From positions 1 to 9,078 of the forward strand of contig CAKZLA010000135.1 in NCBI GenBank assembly GCA_937124525.1: a stretch of DNA of 9,078 bases, read 5' to 3'. The notes under the pieces were generated by a model. That model saw only the letters and a list, made by a program, of their open reading frames with translations. It was not told where the DNA came from and did not search any database. Positions 1 to 6,970 of this stretch are shown piece by piece (position 1 is the first letter of the stretch; each line of letters begins with the position of its first letter). Source of the stretch: an uncultured Desulfobacterium sp. (GTDB lineage Bacteria > Desulfobacterota > Desulfobacteria > Desulfobacterales > Desulfobacteraceae). The translations under genes and the position numbers were made by a program.

Positions 1-2805
1 CGGGGAACACCGTTTCCCGGGAAAGGCGCAGCAAATCAGGCACCCCCACACCGGCCATGGGTTGCATGCCCGGGATCAATTCATCCACCTTGAGAAAACA
101 CTGGGAAATCCATACGGATTCCGGCCCCATGGTATCACAGGAGATAAGAGAATGAATGGCTTTTTCCAAACCTTCCAGGGAGGCGGCAAAATGCAGGGTT
201 TCCGAACCATTGGTTTCCATGTCAAGCAGATTGATGCCCTGCCCCCGGAGTTCAGCCATCACCGCTTTTTCATGGCAAATACCCCGATTTTTGGCAAGGG
301 TCTTCAGTTCATCTGTTTCCTGAACCGGAGCCACCAGACCCAAAAGCTTGAAGCAGAACCGCCGCTGACACTGGGCATGGAAAAAATAATCACTGACCAA
401 GGTAGCACTGAGGGTCAACGCCCTATCCCTGTCAAGGCCGGGGGGCTGCCCGGAGACCGTATTAAAAAAATCAGCTTTGCCCTTTCCTTCCCCGGGTGCA
501 TCTTTTTTCTCTGTGTCCCCCTCCGGGTTCAGTACGGCCTTTTCAGGCGGTCCTGATTTTTCCCTTTGGGTCTCCTTGGCCCTTATTCCTGAGCCTTCCA
601 GCAAGGATGGTCCGGGATCAATGTCCAACACAGCATTTTCTTTAATTTCGGCGGGGGGAAGCACCAGGTCAAGATCGGCCATATCCCCTGACACAATGTC
701 CGACGTGGAGCCAAGATAATGGGCAAAAGCCTCTGCCACCCGGGGGTCAAAGAGAAAATCCGTGATTTCTGCCACCATGAGATCCAGGGGCAGGGTCTTC
801 CAGAAGATGCTCAAAGGCACCAGGTTCTGAAGTACCTTGAAATGTTTTTTAACCCATATATGAAAGGCCTCTTTTTTTACGGGCAGGGGAATTTTTTCAA
901 AGCAAATCCAGTGGGAACACTCCACCCCGGTCTCATGGGAGATGATCTCCACATCGTCTCCTTCCAACTGCTCCCGGATGCTCCACTCCAGCACCAGATT
1001 GCCAGCAGAGCCCAGAAAAGTGCGATAATGAAATCTGCCCTTTTTTCCCGGTACCACATCCATGCCGTTTTTAAGCACCACCCGTCTTTCACCCTGTTTT
1101 ATCTGTGCCTGGAACAATTTTTTCGTCCGGGTGAAAAGACCGGCATCAGGGACAGATTTAAAATCTGTCCCCTTGGTTTTAAGGATACGGCCCATGGCCT
1201 GGGCTACCTCAAAGGAGACATGGGCCCCCATGCCAAGCCACACCAACTGCTTGTCATCCACCCTGGCACAGGGCCGGGCCACCACCTTCCGGGGGTCGGT
1301 GTCATTGATCTTTAAAACTTTAAGCCGTCTCCCAGACAGATATATGCGGTCTCCCATGTCCATCTGGGACACCACAGACCGGGGAATATCAGCCACGGCC
1401 TTATCTGCCACCTCCAGGACATATTCCACCTCGGCTTCGGGAAAATTTCCCCATATTTTATACTCCAGCAGGTGATTTCGGTATTGCCATCCCCCCCGGT
1501 TCAGTCCCCCCATGCCGTTTTTTTTTAACCAGCTTTTTTTTTCCAGGGAGGCAAAAATATCCGGCAGCAGGTCATGGTCATGGGGGAAAAGGGCTTGAAG
1601 CGAGGGAAGGGAAATCTCTTTTTTCTCATAAAGACAGGAGATCACCTGCTGGCTGAGGACACTTGGCAAATTCTTAGGGGCCGGCGATTCAATGTTTCCC
1701 CCCCGGCCCAGCTCCAGCAGGGCCAGGAAGCGCACCACCTGGTCTCCGGCTCGTTCGCCGCTGCAAAGGCCCCAAAAATTTACCTCGCTGCCCCGACGGT
1801 TGGCCCGGCCAATGCGCTGGAGAAAGGCAGACACCGACCCCGGGGGCTGAAACAAGAGCACGGCATCCACATCCCCCACATCAATGCCAAGCTCCAGGGT
1901 GCTGGTGGCAATGCACAGGGCATGGGGTCTTTTCCGGAATCGGTCTTCTGCTTTTTTTCGTTCCAAGGGTTTTAGATTGGAGTAGTGCAGTTCGGAAACA
2001 TCCTTGAAAATGCCCCGGCTTTTAACAATACCGGATAGACGATCACAGGCGGCCCGGCTGTTGGCAAAAATAAGAATCTTACGATAGTTCCAGGTGTGAT
2101 AGAGATCATTGAGCAGGGCCGGAATGTCGGCCTCTTCCTGCCTTAGATGAATCAGGCGGGCGATGATTTTCCGGCCCACATGGGTGATGATGGAATCTGC
2201 ATTGTTCTGAAAGTTAAGAAACCTCATTACTGCATCCACCCGGGCAATTGTGGCGGACATGGCGATTTTCTGGATGGGTTTTCCGGTTTTACGTTCCAGG
2301 CGGGTGAGCAGATGCACCAGGTGACGGCCCCGGTATTGATGCAGCAACTGATGTACCTCATCCACAATGACAATACCCACCCGGAACAAAAAGGCTTTTA
2401 AATCCCCATTGGTGCTCCCCAACATCACATCCAGGGATTCCGGGGTGGTGAACATGATATCCGGGCGTTTGCCCCGGTGCGTTTGATATCCCCGGTGCGG
2501 ATGGCAAGGTTAAGGTCCAGCCGTTCGGTGATCACAGATTCAAATCGCCGTTTTAAATCCATGGCCAGGGCCCGGGTGGGGATGATATATAAGGCCCCCT
2601 GCTGTCTGCCAGACTGGATTATACGTTCCAGACAGGGGGCCAGCACAGCCTCACTCTTACCTGAACCCGTGGCCGCCTGGACCACCAGATCCCGGCCCGC
2701 CAGGATGGGGGTAATGGCCTCTTCCTGGACTGTGTGCAGACAGGAAAAGGCCCCATAAAAGGCACGAAATGTATTGGGAAGTTGTAAAAGCACAGAGGAT
2801 GACAT
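1..2805 (-). CDS. Lhr/BrxHI-like SF2 helicase fused to a RecB/Cas4-like nuclease domain; partial at left edge, one apparent frameshift
   Basis: A predicted ATP-dependent DNA/RNA helicase-nuclease. Counting from the ATG at 2805 and allowing for one missing base, I see Walker A ATGSGKSE (about residues 45-52), motif Ia PTRALA (76-81), TTPES, motif II DEVH (about 149), motif III SAT (about 184), motif V TSTLELGIDVG (ending about 310) and motif VI QRIGRANRRG (from about 329). The GIDVG and SVSAFLQRIGRANRR wording is typical of Lhr-type helicases, including BrxHI of BREX. A charged low-complexity linker follows (bases about 640-440). Then come CQRRF (about 813), RGICHE (about 842) and GVPDLL (about 923), matching the early motifs of RecB/Cas4/TM0106-type PD-(D/E)XK nucleases. 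The E-x-K motif would lie beyond the window. The ATG overlaps the previous gene's stop as TGATG; a GTG at 2808 is an alternative. The frame shifts near 2472-2490. Without correction the first part is a 126-aa stub ending at 2425. Downstream the frame is open to base 1. Confidence 0.85.
1149..1171. repeat. Perfect 23-bp palindrome inside the helicase gene (REP-like, read as GTDFKSVP)
   Basis: Arms GGGACAGATTT (1149-1159) and AAATCTGTCCC (1161-1171) are exact reverse complements around a single A at 1160. On the minus strand it is read in frame as G-T-D-F-K-S-V-P, flanked by ILKTK and DAGLF, so it adds residues without breaking the gene. From memory, palindromes of this GGGACAGATTT type recur in genomes of Desulfobacterota and other groups, which suggests a dispersed element landed in the coding sequence. 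Its position, after the helicase core and before the nuclease, looks like a tolerant surface segment. Confidence 0.7.
2472..2499 (-). other. Frameshift site within the helicase gene, with a 10-bp direct repeat
   Basis: Upstream of this point the helicase is read with codons starting at positions divisible by 3; downstream it continues in the frame of positions equal to 1 modulo 3. This corresponds to loss of one base. The likeliest place is the C4 run at 2472-2475, where a fifth C would restore T-G-G-K-R-P-D-I-M-F leading into TTPES. The 10-mer CCCCGGTGCG occurs twice, at 2472-2481 and 2490-2499, an 18-bp period. Such a repeat could favour slippage in the cell or misassembly. I see no convincing slippery heptamer for programmed -1 shifting. 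Confidence 0.75.
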
Positions 2806-4085
2806 CACAGTATCAGAGTGTCCAGCACCTCTTTTTGCTGCTCCAGATCAAGATGATTGACCAGAAGCCTCAGTTTCAGTCGGGGCTCGGCCCCGGCATG
2901 GCTGGACAAGATCTTCACCATCTGCGGTTGCATCAGATCACTTTCAGGGAGCCAGTCATAGGCCCGACCATGGAGCACAATGAGTTTATGGATCAGGATT
3001 TTCCACTCCGCAGCCGAAAGATCATGCAGGGTATGAACGTTGATATCTTTCCAGGCGGAGTGGTAATCCCGCTTGAAAAGGGGGATTTCCAGGGGATGTG
3101 GGCTTCCGTTTTTGCGCCCCTTTAAAATCCGGGTTCGATCATAGGCTTCCTGGGAAACCAGGCTGAAAAAATCATGGGTAAAGGCAAACACCGGATAAAA
3201 TCCCCCCGATTCCACGTCGGGGTAAAACATATTGTGAAGCAGTTCATAACTATTGCTGCGGCTGGTGATCCGGGTCTGTGCAATGGATTCACCTTCATCA
3301 AACAAGATCACCCAGCCCTTGAATCCCAGGTTCTGGAACAGGGCAGCCAGGGCCTTTACCATGGCAAGGTACTGGGCCGAATCTTTGCACACCAGGGAAG
3401 AATCTTTATAAAACGGCACTTGGCGATAGTGAAAAGCCGCAGATAACCGCCATGCAGGGATATCCTTTCCCAAAAGGGCATTTTTCAATATCCAGGGAAA
3501 TTCCCGGGGTTTAAACCGGGCATACTTTTTAAATTTTTTCTTCCGGGCAGAAAGGGCCATATTGGGGGAGGCCATGGCCACAAGAATGGCCTTGAACCGA
3601 TGGGGCATGTCCCGGGGAATGAGATCAAGGCTGGTTTTCTTATTGTTTTCCGGCAGTGAAAGCCATTGTTCCACACCTTTTTTCCACACCGATACAACGG
3701 ATTTTTCACCATGGGGAAATTCCATGCCCGCCATCACGGCCCTGTAAACCGCCTGGAAATTATGGAAAGGTATCTGGCGTGGATCAAGGTTCATGTGGCT
3801 GACCACAAAATTATCGGCCAGGGCCTTTTGTTTAATATAGGTAAGGCTGTGGGACTTTCCCTGGCCATAGGCACCACAAATGCACAGGTGGGAAGGCTCA
3901 TTTTTGTCCAGGGCCGTCACCCCCCTGTCAAAAATTTTATCAAGCTTTGCCCCGCCCGAAGTGAGCAACTGAACCCCCAGGGGATCAAAAAGTCCCTCCC
4001 GCAGACGCTCCACGGCCCTTCTGAGTTCAAAATTACTGCCACCTGCCACAAGGTTTTGAAATTTAGAATCATCCATGACAAACAT
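2805..4085 (-). CDS. Second BREX BrxC/BrxD-like P-loop ATPase (DUF2791-like)
   Basis: A predicted cytoplasmic ATPase of about 426 aa. Numbered from the ATG at 4085, Walker A GAYGQGKSH sits at residues 71-79 and a Walker B-like strand GWVILFDEGESIA has its acidic pair D-E at about 263-264. The N-terminal FELRRAVERLREGLFDPLGVQLLT and the segment after the P-loop (DPRQIPFHNFQAVYRAVM) follow the same plan as the neighbouring ATPase (TRDVPIHKFETVYQSIV), so the two are divergent paralogues. The open frame extends upstream to a TTG at 4121, overlapping the previous gene by 32 bases. I prefer the ATG at 4085, four bases after the previous TAA; the ATG at 4076 is also possible. No start has a strong Shine-Dalgarno, suggesting translational coupling. 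The stop overlaps the helicase ATG as TGATG. The family assignment is from sequence pattern only. In BREX such ATPases accompany helicases and modification enzymes; the role here is inferred. Confidence 0.82.
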   Translation of the reverse strand: MFVMDDSKFQNLVAGGSNFELRRAVERLREGLFDPLGVQLLTSGGAKLDKIFDRGVTALDKNEPSHLCICGAYGQGKSHSLTYIKQKALADNFVVSHMNLDPRQIPFHNFQAVYRAVMAGMEFPHGEKSVVSVWKKGVEQWLSLPENNKKTSLDLIPRDMPHRFKAILVAMASPNMALSARKKKFKKYARFKPREFPWILKNALLGKDIPAWRLSAAFHYRQVPFYKDSSLVCKDSAQYLAMVKALAALFQNLGFKGWVILFDEGESIAQTRITSRSNSYELLHNMFYPDVESGGFYPVFAFTHDFFSLVSQEAYDRTRILKGRKNGSPHPLEIPLFKRDYHSAWKDINVHTLHDLSAAEWKILIHKLIVLHGRAYDWLPESDLMQPQMVKILSSHAGAEPRLKLRLLVNHLDLEQQKEVLDTLIL

Positions 4086-4089
4086 CCCG

Positions 4090-5400
4090 TTAATTATCCC
4101 AGGAGGGCTGGAGCTGCTCAATCTTTTCTGCCTCCATTTCCCGCCGGGTTTCCACCATCTGCTGCCCCATGTCCAGGTTTTCCGGGGATTCTCCTTGTTC
4201 TGCCATGTCCAGGATCTGGATCAACTGCTTGATGAACAAGCGCACCTCGCTGATCACCCCCATGCGTTTTTGATTGGAACAGATCCGTTCGAGCATCTCA
4301 TCGCTCACCGACTCCCGGGGGTCCCAGCGGTAGGAAATACCGTGGAGGGTTCTTAAACATCCGCCAAGTTCCACCAGTTCCTGATTTTTCAAAGGCGTCT
4401 GATGGATATCCACCAGCACGCCCCGGTAATTTAGCTTCTTTGTTTCTCCAATGGATCGTATGCGGCTCCACAGGGCATCATAGGATTTAAAACCCTTTTC
4501 CGACACCAGTACATCGGGGATGATGGAAAAAAAGATATGAAGGTATTGGGCAGCCTCACTGTTATCAATGAAAAGACGGACATTTTCATAGGCGGCATTG
4601 CGAATGGAGGCACTCTGGGCCACCACTGTTTCCATCTCGTCCATGAGCAGAATCAAGCCCTGGTGGCCAATGTGGCGCAAAAACAAAATCAAAGAATTCA
4701 TGAACTGACGGCTGTTGGCCTTATTCAAAAACTCATAAATCAAAAAAGGCTTCAGCTCCCGTTTAGTGACCTTCCCCCCTTCAAACCAATGGAGCAGCAC
4801 CTCATGGTCATCACGACGGGTATCCTCTCCATCATCTTCCCCATCATCCTCCCCAGGGCCAAAGCGGTTATTGACAAGGGCAGCCAGGGCATTGGCAAAG
4901 TTGATATCCATGCCCGGGATGTTCTGAAATGTCTCGGCCAGGGCCATACGTTTTGTAAGACATTCTTCTTCACTGCCATCTGTCAGGGTGGGGGCCAGTT
5001 TTTCCAGCCATTCCCCCAGCAGATTGCGAATCCCCACACCGGTAAAATCCCCCTGGAGTTGCTGGACAATGGACTGGTAAACGGTTTCAAATTTATGAAT
5101 GGGGACATCCCGGGTTAGCACCACAAAGGAGACGGCAAAACCTTTTTCCATGGCCAGATGCCGGATCACCGACATAAAATGGGTCTTTCCATCCCCATAA
5201 TCCCCACTGATAAATCGAACCTTGCTTCCCCCCTGGCCAATGTAATTTTCAAGGTCATCTTCAATAAAGTTAAGCCAGTTTTTACGTCCCACGGTGAACA
5301 CCGGAACATATTCAATGGGCACACTTCCCTTGCGAAGCTCCTCAATGATGGAACGGGCCTCAAAGGGTTTTAATTGATCAATCTCTTCCATTGATATCAT
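4090..5400 (-). CDS. First BREX BrxC/BrxD-like P-loop ATPase (DUF2791-like)
   Basis: A 436-aa predicted ATP-binding protein. The N-terminal pattern ARSIIEELRKGSVP, then FTVGRKNWLNFIEDDLENYIGQGGS and VRFISGDYGDGKTHFM, is the hallmark arrangement of BREX ATP-binding (BrxC/BrxD, DUF2791) proteins. Walker A GDYGDGKT is at residues 66-73 and Walker B LILLMDEME at 249-257 (D254, E255). Length is close to what I recall for BrxD and far below BrxC or PglY. An acidic tract with three GEDD/GEDT-like repeats lies at about 183-193, probably a flexible loop. The ATG start at 5400 has AGGA nine bases upstream, inside the end of the preceding gene; the intergenic gap is 5 nt. It ends 4 nt before the chosen start of the second ATPase. 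It probably works with that paralogue and the helicase. Whether they form a hetero-oligomer cannot be seen from sequence. Confidence 0.87.
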   Translation of the reverse strand: MISMEEIDQLKPFEARSIIEELRKGSVPIEYVPVFTVGRKNWLNFIEDDLENYIGQGGSKVRFISGDYGDGKTHFMSVIRHLAMEKGFAVSFVVLTRDVPIHKFETVYQSIVQQLQGDFTGVGIRNLLGEWLEKLAPTLTDGSEEECLTKRMALAETFQNIPGMDINFANALAALVNNRFGPGEDDGEDDGEDTRRDDHEVLLHWFEGGKVTKRELKPFLIYEFLNKANSRQFMNSLILFLRHIGHQGLILLMDEMETVVAQSASIRNAAYENVRLFIDNSEAAQYLHIFFSIIPDVLVSEKGFKSYDALWSRIRSIGETKKLNYRGVLVDIHQTPLKNQELVELGGCLRTLHGISYRWDPRESVSDEMLERICSNQKRMGVISEVRLFIKQLIQILDMAEQGESPENLDMGQQMVETRREMEAEKIEQLQPSWDN

Positions 5401-5405
5401 AATGA

Positions 5406-6248
5406 CTATTCCTGCGAATCATGAAAGGAGATGGCTGTCATGCGACGCAACTCCCCTGCACTGTCAATGAGCCACAAGGCCCCATTGCGACCCGGGGTGA
5501 GCTGAAGATCATAGCCCTGGGAGGTGCCGCCAATGCCTGCCTGGAAATACCGCCACAGATCCACGGAGAACTGATCCAGGCTGTACCCCTTGAATTTACC
5601 CTTGTCCATGTTCACAAAAAAAGTCTTGTTCTGCAAAGAAATCACATAATCAAGGTAAAATTTCTGGATGGGAATAGAGGTGCCCAGGGACAATTTTTCT
5701 TTTTTAAGGCCGTCCAGATAGGTCTGGCAAAGGGAATCAATGAATTTCTGGGGATCATATGGACCACCGTAAAGCTGTTGTTTCAACCGCTGCACCGCCG
5801 TTAAAATCCGTCGGGGATCAATGGATTTGAGGACCTTTTTATTAATGCGGGTGCACCGTGCAGTGAAATCAATCTCCCCGTTGATGCCCTTGAGCACAGA
5901 AAACCGGGGAAAATCCATGTCAAGGGGTAGCTCTGCCTCTTCACAAAGGCGTGTGAGATCATCAATGAGCTCAATGCGATATTGCTCCACTTTTTCATCG
6001 GCATAGCTGCCCAGGGACTCAAAGATGGCGTCACAGCCATCCAGATCATCGTCTTCGGAAATATCCCTTGCCACTTTGCCTTTCAAAAGTTCATCCAGCC
6101 GGAGAAAATCATCCCTGCCCGCACACCGGATGCACAGCTTTATAAAATCTGCTTTTTTCTGCTTCTGATTGAGATCCCTCTGGTAGGGCTGGATAATCTG
6201 TTTTAATTCATCTTGAATATCATCAAGAAATGCACTGTTTTCTGTCAT
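5406..6248 (-). CDS. Uncharacterised 280-aa acidic protein, first gene of the ATPase-helicase operon
   Basis: I do not recognise a family. The protein has no signal peptide, membrane segment, P-loop, zinc-binding cysteine cluster or obvious nuclease motif. The N-terminal third is predominantly helical and charged (QDELKQIIQPYQRDLNQKQKKADF, then the acidic tract ISEDDDLDGCD). The middle is helical (ILTAVQRLKQQLYGG). The C-terminal part alternates hydrophobic and aromatic residues (FFVNMDKGKFKGYSLDQFSVDLWRYFQAG) and ends in a likely beta-rich segment, ALWLIDSAGELRRMTAISF. The ATG at 6248 is preceded by GGGGAG with a 4-nt spacer. It ends 5 nt before the first ATPase, so it is almost certainly co-expressed and functionally tied to it. 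It could be an adaptor, target sensor or scaffold. I see no TerB-like motif, so I do not equate it with the TerB protein of Shango. Confidence 0.85.
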   Translation of the reverse strand: MTENSAFLDDIQDELKQIIQPYQRDLNQKQKKADFIKLCIRCAGRDDFLRLDELLKGKVARDISEDDDLDGCDAIFESLGSYADEKVEQYRIELIDDLTRLCEEAELPLDMDFPRFSVLKGINGEIDFTARCTRINKKVLKSIDPRRILTAVQRLKQQLYGGPYDPQKFIDSLCQTYLDGLKKEKLSLGTSIPIQKFYLDYVISLQNKTFFVNMDKGKFKGYSLDQFSVDLWRYFQAGIGGTSQGYDLQLTPGRNGALWLIDSAGELRRMTAISFHDSQE

Positions 6249-6252
6249 ATAA

Positions 6253-6258
6253 CTCCCC
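6253..6258 (-). promoter_or_regulatory. Shine-Dalgarno GGGGAG for the operon's first gene
   Basis: Minus-strand GGGGAG lies four bases before the ATG at 6248. It is the clearest ribosome binding site of the four-gene operon and supports that start. The two distal genes lack comparable sites, which fits translational coupling from the leading genes. Confidence 0.6.
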
Positions 6259-6318
6259 TTTTGCCCATTTTCGTTTTTCAGGGCTTGGTTTCAATTTCGG
6301 ATGTCTTAGATTAAATTT

Positions 6319-6411
6319 TTATAACTGCCAGGGGCAGACCGTATTCAGTATCCTGGCCTGCCACAACAAATGTTGAAACTCTTATGATTATAGCATCTTG
6401 AACGGAGTTTC
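6319..6411 (-). repeat. Diverged copy of the GGTCTGCCC/GGGCAGGCC hairpin repeat, interrupted on its right by a MITE
   Basis: Read on the plus strand, this segment contains GGGGCAGACC (6331-6340), a linker starting GTATT, GGCCTGCC (6355-6362), ACAACAAAT, and inner arms GAAACTC (6374-6380) and GAGTTTC (6405-6411). The same order occurs on the minus strand of 8908-9025: GGGCAGACC, GTATT, GGCCTGCCC, ACAACAAAT, GAAACTCC ... GGAGTTTC. So it is the same repeat in opposite orientation. The final arm was split by the insertion at 6413-6525, after which TATAAAA resumes as in the intact copy. It forms part of the 5' leader of the 280-aa gene. Confidence 0.7.
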
Positions 6412-6412
6412 A
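6405..6412. repeat. Left target-site duplication GAGTTTCA
   Basis: An 8-bp direct repeat immediately left of the GTAA end of the 113-bp element, identical to 6526-6533. Perfect identity suggests a fairly recent insertion. Confidence 0.8.
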
Positions 6413-6525
6413 GTAAGTTCTCAATAAACCCGAGTAATAAAGTATAATTGACACTTTAATTGCCCGGCATTATTAAAATGGGGTTTTGAAAATATATTTT
6501 TTACCCGCACTTATTGAGAACTTAC
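6413..6525. mobile_element. 113-bp MITE-like element with IS66-like ends
   Basis: The element begins GTAAGTTCTCAATAA (6413-6427) and ends with the exact reverse complement TTATTGAGAACTTAC (6511-6525). Weaker inverted similarity (CG.GTAA-type) continues roughly another 10-20 bp inward. It is flanked by the 8-bp direct repeat GAGTTTCA. It has no coding capacity. Ends starting GTAA with 8-bp duplications are known for the IS66 family, so a non-autonomous element mobilised by an IS66-type transposase is the best guess. It lies about 165 bp upstream of the 280-aa gene and inside a copy of the hairpin repeat. Removing it and one duplication rejoins GAGTTTCATATAAAA, close to the GGAGTTTCTTATAAAA of the uninterrupted copy. 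Confidence 0.82.
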
Positions 6526-6533
6526 GAGTTTCA
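6526..6533. repeat. Right target-site duplication GAGTTTCA
   Basis: An 8-bp direct repeat immediately right of the TTAC end of the 113-bp element, identical to 6405-6412. Confidence 0.8.
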
Positions 6534-6706
6534 TATAAAAATGCCAGGTCACTCCTCGAAGGCTCTGCTGGCGGCACCCGGATGCTACATTTTCTTATAA
6601 AAATAGTCTGTTTCCTTACACTGTTATGGGGAAAAATTCAATTTTTTTATCTGAAATATGCCGACAGCAGAACCTCCGGCGGCGGTATCGTGGTTTCACT
6701 CAATGA
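6534..6706. other. Non-coding spacer downstream of the YheU gene
   Basis: Together with the repeat, the MITE and the leader, this makes a 458-bp gap (6249-6706) between the two minus-strand gene groups. I see no convincing gene, tRNA or rho-independent terminator. A GC-rich weak hairpin around 6658-6690 is followed on the minus strand by an A run rather than a T run. AT-rich sequence (AAAAATTCAATTTTTTT) lies at about 6633-6650. Confidence 0.5.
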
Positions 6707-6970
6707 TCAATCCCACACTGATGGCCTATCTGCATCCAGGTGCTTTAATTCGGGATTACCCTTATCAAGAATAGTACAGGTCTGGGAATCAGGATCAAAT
6801 ACTATCACCACTTTCCCGGATTTAAGATGGGCGAACACTTGGGAAACCCGGGTTTCCAATGGGACTTCAACTTCCCCGTAATCCGTCCCATCCCGGGTGA
6901 GGAATTCTTCAATAACGCCCTGCAACGCTTCGGGGCTCAATTGATCATGGGGCACTTTAACGGCGTTCAT
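6707..6970 (-). CDS. yheU: YheU/UPF0270 family small protein
   Basis: An 87-aa cytoplasmic protein. VPHDQLSPEALQGVIEEFLTRDGTDYGEVEVPLETRVSQVFAHLKSGKVVIVFD closely follows the pattern of E. coli YheU (I.W..LSPETL..LIE.F..REGTDYGE...L..KV..V...L..G.AVLV). The diagnostic GTDYG is at residues 28-32. It is about 15 residues longer than YheU because of a C-terminal tail (NPELKHLDADRPSVWD). The molecular function of UPF0270 proteins is not established as far as I know. The ATG at 6970 overlaps the stop of the upstream GIY-YIG gene as ATGA, so translation is coupled. It is the last gene of the 8304-6707 cluster and unlikely to belong with the ATPase-helicase operon. Confidence 0.9.
   Translation of the reverse strand: MNAVKVPHDQLSPEALQGVIEEFLTRDGTDYGEVEVPLETRVSQVFAHLKSGKVVIVFDPDSQTCTILDKGNPELKHLDADRPSVWD

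Noticed and set aside
62..2401. Several plus-strand open frames of 80-198 codons across the left part of the window
   Set aside because: They are antisense to the continuously open helicase-nuclease frame and show no family pattern. The minus-strand frame carries all recognisable motifs.
2472..2499. Programmed -1 ribosomal frameshifting in the helicase
   Set aside because: The direction of the shift fits, but I see no X-XXY-YYZ slippery heptamer in the right phase. A one-base deletion in a C run is simpler.
6387..6392. A perfect TATAAT on the minus strand upstream of the 280-aa gene
   Set aside because: No acceptable -35 hexamer at 16-18 bp, and it lies about 140 nt from the start codon inside the repeat. 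It is possible as a promoter but not supportable.
6658..6690. A rho-independent terminator after the YheU gene
   Set aside because: The stem is weak with mismatches, and on the minus strand it is followed by an A run, not a T run.
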